A DNA stretch of 58,572 nt, from contig JAICQO010000034.1 in assembly GCA_025937835.1 (NCBI GenBank), positions 1 to 58,572 on the forward strand, given 5' to 3'. The notes beneath the pieces were generated by a model. That model was not told the DNA's origin and did no database searches. It saw only the letters and a list, made by a program, of their open reading frames with translations. The DNA is from Polyangiaceae bacterium (GTDB lineage Bacteria > Myxococcota_A > Polyangia > Polyangiales > Polyangiaceae). Positions 1 to 8,595 of this stretch are shown here, piece by piece. The position numbers were made by a program, and so were the translations under genes. Position 1 is the stretch's first letter. Each line of letters starts with the position of its first letter.

Positions 1-113
1 AGCAGCCGCGGGTGACCGCGCCCGGCAGCGAGCGAGACCGCGAAGGTGTACGCGGCGCAAATCAGGATCGCGTACACGACACCTGTGCCGAACTCGGGCA
101 ACGATTCCCACAT
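1..113 (-). CDS. Partial protein, possible CcmF/CycK-type cytochrome c heme lyase N-terminus
   Basis: Only the first 37 codons are inside the window; the frame is open from an ATG at 113 to the window edge. The visible peptide starts MWESLPEFGTGVVYAIL and continues with a hydrophobic stretch of about 20 residues. This resembles the start of CcmF-family proteins, where a short polar leader containing a PE(F/L)G-type motif runs straight into the first membrane helix. CcmF would act in the inner membrane to attach heme to apocytochromes. With so little sequence, a different membrane protein cannot be excluded. It lies downstream of pyrH on the same strand, separated by 209 bp in which I see no gene. 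Confidence 0.45.
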   Translation of the reverse strand, partial: MWESLPEFGTGVVYAILICAAYTFAVSLAAGRGHPRL

Positions 114-322
114 GGCCCGCGCAGCTTAGCCCCAAGTTTGCTCACATGCCGCAGTCCCCACGGCAGAGGCGCGCGGTTGGGGTCGCTCCCGCAAAGGGTG
201 CCCTCCCAAACGCGAGCTCACAGTCAGGATCCTTACTGTGAAATGCCCTTCGAGACCCTCCCCGCCCTCGCGGTCTCGCGCCGGGGACCCTGCGCCCCTG
301 GGCCCGCCCCCTCGTACCCGGC

Positions 323-1057
323 TCAGCCCTCGAGCGAGACCGTGGTGCCGACGTTCTCGCCGAAGCACACGTTTTTGATGTTGCCGCGAGCCATCTTGAA
401 GACCCGGATCGGCATGCCGTTTTCGCGGCACAGGGTGACGGCCGTCGAGTCCATGACCCCGAGGTGGTCGGCGAGGAAGCGATCGTAGGTCACGCGCTCG
501 AGCATCTTCGCGTTGGGGTGGCGCGCCGGATCGCGGTCGTAAATGCCGTCGACCTTGGTGGCCTTGAACAGGCCGTCGGCGCGCATCTCCATGGCGCGCA
601 GCGCCGCCGCCGTGTCCGTCGAGAAGTAGGGGTTGCCGGTGCCCGCCGCGAAGATCACCGCGTGTCCGCGCTCCAGGTGCCGGATCGCGCGGCGGCGAAT
701 GTACGGCTCCGCGACCTGCTTGATCTCGAGCGCCGTCATCACGCGCGTGGCGACGCCTGCGCGCTCGAGAGCGTCTTGCAGAGCGAGCGCGTTAATCACC
801 GTCGCGAGCATGCCCATGTAGTCGCTTTGGGCGCGGTCCATGCCCTCGCTGGCGCCGCGCAGGCCGCGGAAGATGTTGCCGCCGCCCACTACCAGGGCGA
901 TCTGCACGCCCGAAGACGCGACCTCGGCGAGCTCGTCTGCGGTGGCCTTGAGCGTGACCGTGTCGATGCCGGAGCCGCCCTGTCCGCCGCTCAGCGCCTC
1001 GCCGCTCAGCTTGATAACCACGCGCTTGTACTTGAGCTTGGGTTCGGAGGTCTCCAC
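323..1057 (-). CDS. pyrH: UMP kinase PyrH
   Basis: Phosphorylates UMP to UDP with ATP in cytoplasmic pyrimidine nucleotide synthesis. The protein (244 aa from the GTG at 1057) shows the amino-acid-kinase fold signatures: [12 protein letters not shown] near the start, the glycine loop [10 protein letters not shown], the [17 protein letters not shown] helix, and [14 protein letters not shown] in the substrate and allosteric region. The length is normal for bacterial PyrH. An in-frame TTG at 1093 would add 12 residues without homology, so the GTG is preferred, but the start is uncertain. Usual neighbours such as tsf and frr are not adjacent inside the window. The 209-bp gap up to the divergent lipoprotein gene at 1267 must hold both promoters; I see no clear motif there. 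Confidence 0.96.
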   Translation of the reverse strand: METSEPKLKYKRVVIKLSGEALSGGQGGSGIDTVTLKATADELAEVASSGVQIALVVGGGNIFRGLRGASEGMDRAQSDYMGMLATVINALALQDALERAGVATRVMTALEIKQVAEPYIRRRAIRHLERGHAVIFAAGTGNPYFSTDTAAALRAMEMRADGLFKATKVDGIYDRDPARHPNAKMLERVTYDRFLADHLGVMDSTAVTLCRENGMPIRVFKMARGNIKNVCFGENVGTTVSLEG

Positions 1058-1266
1058 GGATGGGTCAGTAGCCGGGAGGGCCGCGCCTGGCAACCGCCCG
1101 ACCCCGGATTGGCCGGCTGGGCGAAATGACGTCGTGATTCGGAGGCGGAGATGGTTGGGCGCGACGCTCGTCGTGGTGATGGCTGTTGCTCAGCGGGTGC
1201 GGAGCTGCGGGCGCGACCCTTGAGCCGGGCTCGACGGTGACCCGCCCGTGGTGTAACTGCCGGGCA

Positions 1267-2295
1267 ATGTCGCGGCTAGGAATCGGGCTGTGCCTCGCGC
1301 TGGTGGCCGCTCCGCTGCTCGGGGCAGGCTGCAAGAAGTCGAAGGCCCCGGCCCCCGTCGCGAGCACGAGCGCTGCGCCGCCGGCCAGCGCCGCGCCCTT
1401 CGAGCTGAGTGACGAGCAGGCGGCTCAGGTGCTGGCCAAGGTAGGCGAGCACACCATCACCCTCGGGGATTACGTGGCTGCGCTCGAGCGCATGGATACG
1501 TTCGAACGGCTGCGCTACCAGTCGGCGGACCGGCGCAAGCTGCTCTTGAAGGAGATGATCGACGTGCAGCTGCTCGCCGACGAGGCCAAGCGTCGCGGGC
1601 TCGACAAGCTGCCCGAGACCGAAGAGCGGCTGCGTCAGGTGCTGCGCGACGAGCTGATGAAAGAGGTGCGCCGCTCCGTGCCGAGCGCGAGCGATTTGCC
1701 CGAAGCCGACGTGCGCAAGTACTACGACGAGCACAAGGAAGAGTTCTCGGATCCCGAGCGCCGCCGGGTCTCGCACATTGCGGCCGGCAACCGCGCGGCG
1801 GCGGAAAAGCTGCTGGAAAAGGCCAAGGCCGCCAGCGCCGCGGAGTGGGGCGCGATGGTGCGCGAGAACTCGATCACCCCGGTCCCGAAGGAGCTCGGAG
1901 GCATGCCCGTGGAGCTCGCGGGCGACCTCGGCATCGTCGGCCCGCCCGGCCACCCGCGCGGCGCGAACCCGCGCGTCTCGGAGGCGATCCGCGCGGCCGC
2001 CTTCAAGATCGAAAAGACCGGCGAGGTGCTGCCCGAGATCGTCGAGGACAACGGCAAGTTCGAGATCGTACGGCTGACGGCGATCACCCCGGCGCGCGAT
2101 CGCACCTTCGCCGAATCCGAGCGCAGCATCCGCGTCACCCTGGTGCAGCAGCTCGTGAAGCAGAAAGAGGCGGAGCTCGACAAGGAGCTGCGCGCGCGCT
2201 TCCCGGTCACGATCGACGAGGCCGCGCTCGGCAAGATCCAGGCGAAACCGCCGGCCCCCGGAAAGCCCGCGCCGCCGCGCAAGACCGGTGGCTGA
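1267..2295 (+). CDS. PpiC/SurA-type peptidyl-prolyl isomerase lipoprotein
   Basis: 342 aa. The start at ATG 1267 gives a clean lipoprotein signal: a hydrophobic stretch ending in LLGAGC with Cys at about residue 19, then a Ser/Ala/Pro-rich linker. Residues about 45-160 match the SurA-like N-terminal chaperone region (VLAKVGEHTITLGDYV, then a helical segment with MIDVQLLADEAKRRG). A parvulin-type domain follows, opening with DPERRRVSHI. These features suggest a periplasmic, lipid-anchored foldase for outer-membrane or secreted proteins. The last 8 bp (GTGGCTGA) overlap the start of the KamA-like gene, implying translational coupling. An upstream in-frame ATG at 1186 would bury the signal peptide and is rejected. 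Confidence 0.88.
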   Translation: MSRLGIGLCLALVAAPLLGAGCKKSKAPAPVASTSAAPPASAAPFELSDEQAAQVLAKVGEHTITLGDYVAALERMDTFERLRYQSADRRKLLLKEMIDVQLLADEAKRRGLDKLPETEERLRQVLRDELMKEVRRSVPSASDLPEADVRKYYDEHKEEFSDPERRRVSHIAAGNRAAAEKLLEKAKAASAAEWGAMVRENSITPVPKELGGMPVELAGDLGIVGPPGHPRGANPRVSEAIRAAAFKIEKTGEVLPEIVEDNGKFEIVRLTAITPARDRTFAESERSIRVTLVQQLVKQKEAELDKELRARFPVTIDEAALGKIQAKPPAPGKPAPPRKTGG

Positions 2296-3403
2296 GGTGT
2301 CCCTCTCGCTGCTCGACGACGAGGCCGCGGCCTCCTCGGAAGACTGGAAATTCCAGCTCAGGCACTCCGTGCGTTCGACCGCCGAGCTCTCGCGAAAGCT
2401 CGTTCTCAGCGACGAAGAGCGGACCGGCTCGGAGCGCGCCGAGGCCGAGGGCTTTCCGATCGCGATCACGCCGTACTACCTGAGCCTCGCCGATCCGAAC
2501 GATCCGAGCTGTCCGATCCGGCGCCAGGTCGTGCCGCGCGCGCAGGAAGCCGTCGAGGTGCCGGGGGATCTGCGCGACCCGCTCGGTGAGGTCGCGCACG
2601 AGGTCGCACCGGAGCTCGTGCAGCGCTACCCCGACCGCGCGCTCTTGCTCGTGAGCGATCGCTGCGCGGTGTACTGCCGGTTCTGCACGCGGAGCCGCAT
2701 GGTCGGGCAAGGCGGCGGGCCGCGCTCGCTCGAGCGCCTCGACGGCGCCTTCCGCTACCTCGAGGCGCATCCGGAGCTCAAAGACGTGATCATCAGCGGC
2801 GGTGATCCGCTCGCGATGGGCACCGAGCGCCTGGTGGAGCTCGTGGCGCGGGTCCGCCGGATCCCCAGCGTCGAGACGATCCGGCTCGCGACGCGCGTGC
2901 CCGTGGTGCTGCCGCAGCGCTTGCAGCCCGAGCTGCTCGCGGCGCTCCGGCCGTTCCACCCGCTGTGGGTGATGACGCACTTCAATCACCCCAAAGAGTT
3001 GAGCGAGCGCGCGCGCCGCGGGCTCGAAGCGCTGGCGGACGCGGGCTTCCCGGTCATGAACCAGAGCGTGTTGCTCCGCTCCGTGAACGACGACAGCCGC
3101 GTGCTCGCCGAGCTGTTCCGCGGCCTCGTGCGCTCGCGCGCGCGCCCGTATTACCTGCTCCAGACCGATCCGGTGCGCGGCAGCGGCCACCTGCGCACGC
3201 CGCTGTCGACCGGGATCCGCATCATGGAAGAGCTCCAGGGGCGACTGTCCGGGATCGCGCTGCCGAAGTTCATCGTCGATACACCCGGCGGCATGGGCAA
3301 GGTTCCGGTCGGTCCGGAGTGGGTCGTCCACCGCGGCGACGGGGTGACGCGGTTCCGCACCCCGCGCGGCGTCGAAGTGGACTACGTCGATCCGCCGGCC
3401 TGA
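2288..3403 (+). CDS. KamA-family radical SAM protein (lysine 2,3-aminomutase-like)
   Basis: 371 aa, GTG start overlapping the preceding stop by 8 bp. The radical SAM CxxxCxxC cluster motif is at residues 126-133 (CAVYCRFC), followed by DVIISGGDPL, TRVPVVLPQR and PVMNQSVLLR, all characteristic of the KamA/EpmB family. The PLP-binding lysine is present in the C-terminal PGGMGK motif. Family members move the alpha-amino group of lysine to the beta carbon, either on free lysine or, in EpmB, on the lysine that EpmA attaches to elongation factor P. No epmA or efp gene is in the window, so the substrate cannot be assigned. Pairing with a periplasmic foldase gene is unusual. Confidence 0.9.
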   Translation: MAEVSLSLLDDEAAASSEDWKFQLRHSVRSTAELSRKLVLSDEERTGSERAEAEGFPIAITPYYLSLADPNDPSCPIRRQVVPRAQEAVEVPGDLRDPLGEVAHEVAPELVQRYPDRALLLVSDRCAVYCRFCTRSRMVGQGGGPRSLERLDGAFRYLEAHPELKDVIISGGDPLAMGTERLVELVARVRRIPSVETIRLATRVPVVLPQRLQPELLAALRPFHPLWVMTHFNHPKELSERARRGLEALADAGFPVMNQSVLLRSVNDDSRVLAELFRGLVRSRARPYYLLQTDPVRGSGHLRTPLSTGIRIMEELQGRLSGIALPKFIVDTPGGMGKVPVGPEWVVHRGDGVTRFRTPRGVEVDYVDPPA

Positions 3404-3409
3404 CGAGCG

Positions 3410-4132
3410 CTAACGCTTCAAACCGACGAACACGTCGGCGCGCCACGAGTCCGAGCAACGGCTCGGCTCGAGCCCGGCTTCGCCCAGCCACGAAACCCAC
3501 TGATCCCGCGAAAAGAGGCCCTCTTCGTGGCGATCGAGCTCGACACTGAGCGTCCCGTCGGGCTCGCGGAATAGGAACGAATAGGCCGTCACGAACGTGT
3601 CGTCGGAAGGCTCCGGATCCCAGCGCCACTCGAGCCAGCGCAGCCCGCGTCCGTCGGGCGCGTCGGCGCCGTCGTGCTCGGTACCCGCGGTGAAGTTTTC
3701 GCGCACGCAATCCGGGAAGATCACGACCGCACCGCCCGGGCTCAGGTGTCGCGCGGCGTTTGCGATCGCGGCGCGCACGGCGTCGGGGCTGGTCAAGTAC
3801 ATGATCGCGTCGTGGATCAGCACGCGCTGGAATTGCCGCCCGAGATCCAGCGTTCGCATGTCACCCTGGACGTGCTCCCACTCCGGGTTCAGCTCGCGGC
3901 TCACGGCGAGCATGTCGTTGGAGAGATCGGAGAGCGTCATTCGAAAATGCGGTTTGAAGTGCGACGACAAACTGCCGCCACCCGAGCCGAGCTCGAGCAC
4001 CTCGCGCGCTGGCAGGGGCGACGCCCGGAGGAGCAGCTCGAGCACCTCCGGGGCCTCCTCCTCGTACTCGGCAGGGCCGGAAAACAGCGGCCACCAGCGA
4101 GCGAGCTCGGTGTAGAGACGCGGCTGATTCAC
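3410..4132 (-). CDS. Class I SAM-dependent methyltransferase
   Basis: 240 aa from a GTG start at 4132. The Rossmann-like SAM-binding motif I is EVLELGSGGGSLSSH (residues about 44-58), followed by the acidic motif II region MTLSDLSNDML and a QGDMRTLDLG segment, the usual order of class I enzymes. The C-terminal half (WRWDPEPSDDTFVTAYSFL) resembles small-molecule or unassigned bacterial methyltransferases. No partner gene reveals the substrate. It ends only 6 bp from the convergent KamA-like stop, so any terminators must overlap coding DNA. Confidence 0.85.
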   Translation of the reverse strand: MNQPRLYTELARWWPLFSGPAEYEEEAPEVLELLLRASPLPAREVLELGSGGGSLSSHFKPHFRMTLSDLSNDMLAVSRELNPEWEHVQGDMRTLDLGRQFQRVLIHDAIMYLTSPDAVRAAIANAARHLSPGGAVVIFPDCVRENFTAGTEHDGADAPDGRGLRWLEWRWDPEPSDDTFVTAYSFLFREPDGTLSVELDRHEEGLFSRDQWVSWLGEAGLEPSRCSDSWRADVFVGLKR

Positions 4133-4224
4133 GGGGCTGGTTTACGCTGGGCGACCTCTTCAGGCCAGGCTGGTGGCACCTCTACGAAACGGAGTCATGG
4201 TTTCGCCGTGGACGTGAGGTCGCC

Positions 4225-5631
4225 ATGAAGCGCGTGGCACTGACGGTGCTGCTCGCGGTGCTGGTCGCCGGTGCGACGGGCACGAGCGTGCTCGCCAAGG
4301 GCGCGATGTGTACGGACGGGGTCACGCTCGAAGATCGCGTGCCGCCCGAGCCCGGGCTCTTGAGCGCCTGGGTCGCGGCGCGCCACGAGCAGCTGCTCGA
4401 GCGCCCGGCGTACCTCGAGCTCGATGGCCAGGCGCGCACCACGACCTGGGGCGAGCTCGGGATCGAGCTCGACATGACGCAGACGGAGGAAGCCCTGCGC
4501 GCCGCCCTGGCCGAGCGCGGTGAATGCACCGAGTTTTCTCGGCTGAAGCGCCGCTACGCGCCCGAGCCGCCCGCTTCCGTGGCCGTTGCCCCGCGCTTCT
4601 CGTTCGACCGCGCCCGCGCCGAGCAGGCGCTGTCGGCGCTCGCACCTTCGGTTGCCGTCGAGCCGGTCGATGCCCGGCTGGACCTCCGCGCGCACCAGCG
4701 CATCGAAGATCGCCCGGGTCGCGAGCTCGACATCCCCAAAACGCTCGCAGCGATAGCCAGCGGCCCGCGCGAGGAGGGCGCCTCGTTCCCGCTGATCACG
4801 AGCTCGATCGCGCCGCAGGTGACGGCTGCCTCGCTCGCCGACGTCGACGTCGCGCAGGTGCTCTCGAGCTTCGAGACGGATTTTGCGCGGTTTCCGCGGT
4901 CGCGCGTGCCGAACATCCGGCGCGCCGCCGAGCTCCTGAACGGCGCCGTGATCGGCCCCGGCACGGAGCTCAGCTTCAACCGTACCGTCGGGCCGCGGGT
5001 GCTCGAGCGCGGCTTCAAGAAGGCGCCGGTGATCGTCGCAGACGTGACGGAAGACGGCGTCGGCGGCGGCGTCTGTCAGGTGGCTTCGACGCTCCACGCC
5101 GCCGCGCGCTACGGCGGGCTCGAGGTCGTGAACCGCCGCAGCCACAGCCGTCCGAGCGGCTACGCCCCGCTCGGCCTCGACGCCACCGTGATCGACGGCG
5201 AGGTCGATCTGAAGCTGCGAAACCCCTACAAAACCCCGCTGATCGTCCACGCGTTCTTGCCGACCCGCACCACGCTCCGCGTCGAGCTACTCGGCCGCGT
5301 CCCGGTCAAGCACGTGAGCCACGGCTTCCACATCGAGCAGAAAGAAGTCTTCGAGCGCCTCGTGCTGGTGCGCAGCGACTTCGCTCCGAATCAGATCAAG
5401 AAGCACCAGAAGGGCACCACCGGCTACCAGGGCTACAGCGTCGTCCGTGTCCAAGACCAGGACGGCAGCGTCAGCACCAAGCGCTACGAGAGCCGCTACT
5501 ACCCCGCGCCCGAGGTGTTCTGGGTGGGCTCTGCGGTGCAGCCGAGCGACCTGCCGCCGTTGCCCGAAGGCGTGTCCAAGGTCACCTTTGCGGCCTTCGG
5601 GACGCCCCGCATTCCCACCCCCGAGCCCTGA
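4225..5631 (+). CDS. VanW family protein with peptidoglycan-binding-like N-terminus
   Basis: 468 aa, exported: an N-terminal signal peptide of about 24 residues ends near VLAKG. Residues about 65-220 have two repeats resembling the YoaR/PG_binding_4 region. Residues about 225-360 form the VanW domain, with the signature PGTELSFNRTVGPR and the GGGVCQVASTLHAAA segment containing the conserved Cys. The C-terminal 90 residues (GTTGYQGYSVVRVQDQDG) look like a small beta-rich G5-like module. VanW proteins are cell-wall associated and of unknown biochemical function; here they would be periplasmic. A GAGGT ribosome binding sequence lies 5 bp upstream of the ATG. Probably monocistronic. Confidence 0.9.
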   Translation: MKRVALTVLLAVLVAGATGTSVLAKGAMCTDGVTLEDRVPPEPGLLSAWVAARHEQLLERPAYLELDGQARTTTWGELGIELDMTQTEEALRAALAERGECTEFSRLKRRYAPEPPASVAVAPRFSFDRARAEQALSALAPSVAVEPVDARLDLRAHQRIEDRPGRELDIPKTLAAIASGPREEGASFPLITSSIAPQVTAASLADVDVAQVLSSFETDFARFPRSRVPNIRRAAELLNGAVIGPGTELSFNRTVGPRVLERGFKKAPVIVADVTEDGVGGGVCQVASTLHAAARYGGLEVVNRRSHSRPSGYAPLGLDATVIDGEVDLKLRNPYKTPLIVHAFLPTRTTLRVELLGRVPVKHVSHGFHIEQKEVFERLVLVRSDFAPNQIKKHQKGTTGYQGYSVVRVQDQDGSVSTKRYESRYYPAPEVFWVGSAVQPSDLPPLPEGVSKVTFAAFGTPRIPTPEP

Positions 5632-5678
5632 ACAAAACACTGTACAGGTGAGCAGTGGTGCAGTAAGGTCCTCCGACC

Positions 5679-6011
5679 ATGGACGAGGAACCCGCACCGA
5701 TCCGCTTGTTCACGACCGCACGGGGCCTACGTGTCGCGTGCTACGCGGTGCCGATCGACGAGGTACCCGCGGATTTCTTCGCCGATCCAGACGGCCAGTG
5801 GACATTCGAGGGCTTGGCCGAGGCCGCCGGTTTTTCGCCGCGAGACGGCGTGGCGATCGGCGCTTTGAAGGCGCCGTTCAACGGCCATCCCGACGGCGCG
5901 GCCGTCGTCACGTTGAACGCCGAAGCCCGTCCCTACGTCGCCATCATCGAGTGCCCGATCGCCTTCATGTGTGTGGAAGAAGACGTGGCGGTGCACGTCT
6001 CCGCCGCTTAG
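5679..6011 (+). CDS. Small conserved-looking hypothetical protein
   Basis: 110 aa, ATG start 47 bp after the VanW gene, possibly cotranscribed with it. Codon third positions are strongly G/C, as in real genes here. There is no signal peptide or membrane segment. The sequence is acidic, with the phrases ADPDGQWTFEGLAEAAGF and AVVTLNAEARPYVAIIECPIAF suggesting a small alpha/beta domain. I do not recognise the family. The next 146 bp to the convergent dehydrogenase gene contain no convincing gene. Confidence 0.6.
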   Translation: MDEEPAPIRLFTTARGLRVACYAVPIDEVPADFFADPDGQWTFEGLAEAAGFSPRDGVAIGALKAPFNGHPDGAAVVTLNAEARPYVAIIECPIAFMCVEEDVAVHVSAA

Positions 6012-6157
6012 CAGCGAGCCGACTGCACGCCGGGGCTTAGGCGTCCCCGGAGACCCGAGCTGCGTCGAGGCCTGGTTTTCAGCCATTTCCCAGGTCTCGG
6101 CGAGGCTCGGCGTCGCCGGGGGCGCCGGTCCGCTCCACGCCGGGACCGGGGGAGGGT

Positions 6158-7231
6158 TCAGGTCAGGCGTTGGATCACGGCGAGCGCGGCGGCTTCGGTG
6201 TCGAGAGCGCCGCCCACGTCGCGAGTGCACTCGCCGGCCGCGAGAGCGTCGGCGCATGCGCGTTCGATCTCGGTGTGCACAGTGGGGTGCCCGAGGAAGT
6301 CGAGCAGCATGCCCGCGCTCCGAAGCATTGCCAGGGGGTTGGCGATGCCGCGGCCGGCGAGTGCTGGCGCGCTGCCGTGGACCGGCTCGAACAAGCCGGG
6401 CACGCGCGCCCCGGGGTTCAGGCTCGCGCTCGGGCACAAGCCGAGCCCGCCCGCGAGCGCCGCGCACAGGTCGGAGACGATGTCGCCGAACAGGTTGGTC
6501 GTCACGATCACCGAGAAGCGAGCCGGGTCGCGAACGAGCTCGTGGCAGAGCGCGTCGATGTACAGGTGCTCTGCGCGTACATCCTCGTAATCACGACGGA
6601 TTTCGGCGAACGCGCGCTGCCACAGGTCGTGTCCGTGGCGGAGCGCATTCGACTTGTCCGCGAGGCACAGCGGGCGGCGCTCGCGGCGCGCGTAGTCGAA
6701 CGCCGCGCGCAGGATCCGCTCCACTCCGTGGCGCGTGTTCACGTCTTCTTCGATCGCGATCTCGAACGGCGTGTCCCGGCGGAGCTGGCCGCCGATCCCG
6801 GAGTACGCGCCCTCGGTGCCCTCGCGGAAGACCACGAAGTCGATGTCGCGGTGACCCCTGCCTGCGAGCGGCACGACGCGATCCACGAGCGCGCGAGCAG
6901 GTCGGATCTGCGCGTACAGATCGAAGCCCGTGCGAAAGCCGAACAAGATCCGGCGCGCGTGCTCGTGGTCGGGGATGCGCGGATCGCCCAGCGCGCCGAG
7001 CAGAATCGCCGAAGCCGTGTCGCGGATCTCGGCCTGTAGCTCGGCGGGGAGCGCCGTTTTGTCGCGCAGGTAGCGCTCGGCGCCGAGCTCGAGCGACCAC
7101 AAATCCAGCGGAACTCCTCGGCGATCGCGCGCCCATTCGAGCAGCCGCCGGCCCTCGCGCAGCACCTCGGGGCCGATGCCGTCGCCCCCGATCAGGGCAA
7201 TGCGATGAGGCGGAGTGCGCGCCTCGGTCAC
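6158..7231 (-). CDS. Isocitrate/isopropylmalate/tartrate dehydrogenase family protein
   Basis: 357 aa beta-decarboxylating NAD(P)-dependent dehydrogenase. Visible signatures are the N-terminal RIALIGGDGIGPEV, the substrate-binding arginines in LFGFRTGFDLYAQIRPAR, TEGAYSGIGGQ, the catalytic lysine in ADKSNALRH, the metal-binding Asp pair in NLFGDIVSD, and the cofactor loop FEPVHGSAP. The motif order fits 3-isopropylmalate dehydrogenase, but the substrate helix and PSASLNPG are closer to the tartrate/D-malate branch, so LeuB function is uncertain. The GTG start overlaps the stop of the upstream PATAN gene by 4 bp (GTGA), indicating translational coupling to a regulatory operon, an odd context for a leucine enzyme. 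Confidence 0.88.
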   Translation of the reverse strand: MTEARTPPHRIALIGGDGIGPEVLREGRRLLEWARDRRGVPLDLWSLELGAERYLRDKTALPAELQAEIRDTASAILLGALGDPRIPDHEHARRILFGFRTGFDLYAQIRPARALVDRVVPLAGRGHRDIDFVVFREGTEGAYSGIGGQLRRDTPFEIAIEEDVNTRHGVERILRAAFDYARRERRPLCLADKSNALRHGHDLWQRAFAEIRRDYEDVRAEHLYIDALCHELVRDPARFSVIVTTNLFGDIVSDLCAALAGGLGLCPSASLNPGARVPGLFEPVHGSAPALAGRGIANPLAMLRSAGMLLDFLGHPTVHTEIERACADALAAGECTRDVGGALDTEAAALAVIQRLT

Positions 7232-8595
7232 GGCACCTCGCCGACGGCGCGCTCGACCAGATCGCAGATCAGTGCCGCGACGCTCTCGCTCGATGGGTCG
7301 TCGCCGGCGGCCAGATCGGAGCGCTCGAGGGTGGGGATGCCGAGCAGCTCGAGATCTTGCGCCAGCGTCTTCGATTCACCGAGCCGCGCGACGGCGATGC
7401 AACCGGGTAAGGCCAGCGCGCTGAGCGGCGCGTAAGCTTCGACCAGCGGAAAGCCCATCACGTCGAGATCGACGCCGTCCGGCAGCCGCAGCGTGGCGAG
7501 CAGATGAGGGATGGGAGCGGCCGGCACGGCCTCCGGCGGCACCATGGCCTCGGCGAGGCGCCCGAGCGCCGCGAGCGCGCCGAGCAACAGCCGAGCAGGC
7601 GCCGCGATCCCGACCCGCGGCGGGCCGAAAAAGCCGGGCCGCGTGGCGCGCTTGATCAGCGCGGCCAGCACGCCGATCCGCTCGGAGTCGGCGAGCTCCA
7701 TGCGCAGCGCGCCGCCCGTGATCCGGCGCACTTTGCCGGTCTCGAGCAGCTCCGCGAGCAGGTTCATCACCTCGAGATCGAGCGCGTTCGTCTCGTCGAG
7801 GAGCTCGACGGTGGTGCGCGGGATGGCGAGCGCGTGCATCACGTACTGGACGAGCTCGGGCGCGTCGAGGCTCGGGGCCGCGACGGCGATCAGGGCGTCG
7901 TCGTTGAGCTCCAGCTGGTCGAGGCGCCGCTTTACCTCGTCGAGCTGGCGCATGCCCTCCATCAGCAGCGCGTTCGGCGGCGAATCGATGCGGCGCACCA
8001 GCGGCATGCCGTTGCCGGGCGCAAAGTTGAAGCTGCCTTCGCGTTCCCCGAGCAGCCGGTACAGCGCCTTCACGCCCTCGAGCCGGCGGTACAGCGCATC
8101 GACGATGTCGCCATCGACCAGCCGCACCTCTCCGGAGCCGAGCGACGTCTGCAGCGTCAGCGTGCCGCTCTGCCTATTCATCGTCAAAAGCTGGAGCAGA
8201 TCGACGATCGAGGCGTGGGCCAGATCTCCGCGGAATTCGCTGCCCTCGGCGGGCACGGCGGTTCGCTGCGGGGGCAGCGCGTAGACGCGCTGGGCGATCG
8301 CGCCGGGGTCTGTGCCGTCGAGCGCGTCCCGCTGCGCGCGCCCCGCGCCCCGGGCGAGGCTGAGCCGCGGCACATCCGGCAGACCCGCGACTTCGCCGAG
8401 CCGTGCCTCGAGGCGCTCGAGCTCGGTCAGCGCGGGTCCGAGCAGCACGCAGTCGGGCAGCGTGGCGCGCGCGCGTTCGAGCGCCGCGTCGAAGTCGTTG
8501 GCGATCCAGACCTCGAGCCCGCGCGACCTGAGACCCGACGCCAGCGTGCCGAGCAGATCGAGATCGGGCTCGATGAACAACACGGTGCGGCTCAT
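7228..8595 (-). CDS. Pseudo-receiver plus PATAN (DUF4388) regulatory protein
   Basis: 455 aa. Residues about 4-115 have the fold pattern of a response-regulator receiver (TVLFIEPDLDLL), but the phosphoacceptor position reads VLLG instead of VLLD, so it probably cannot be phosphorylated. Residues about 130-225 form a PATAN/DUF4388 domain (RGDLAHASIVDLLQLLTM, ending EGSFNFAPG), a module found in PatA of cyanobacteria and many myxobacterial regulators and thought to mediate protein contacts. The remainder is helical and unassigned. The ATG at 8595 overlaps the TGA of the upstream gene (ATGA), and its own stop overlaps the dehydrogenase start, so the three genes form one coupled operon. Confidence 0.82.
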   Translation of the reverse strand: MSRTVLFIEPDLDLLGTLASGLRSRGLEVWIANDFDAALERARATLPDCVLLGPALTELERLEARLGEVAGLPDVPRLSLARGAGRAQRDALDGTDPGAIAQRVYALPPQRTAVPAEGSEFRGDLAHASIVDLLQLLTMNRQSGTLTLQTSLGSGEVRLVDGDIVDALYRRLEGVKALYRLLGEREGSFNFAPGNGMPLVRRIDSPPNALLMEGMRQLDEVKRRLDQLELNDDALIAVAAPSLDAPELVQYVMHALAIPRTTVELLDETNALDLEVMNLLAELLETGKVRRITGGALRMELADSERIGVLAALIKRATRPGFFGPPRVGIAAPARLLLGALAALGRLAEAMVPPEAVPAAPIPHLLATLRLPDGVDLDVMGFPLVEAYAPLSALALPGCIAVARLGESKTLAQDLELLGIPTLERSDLAAGDDPSSESVAALICDLVERAVGEVP

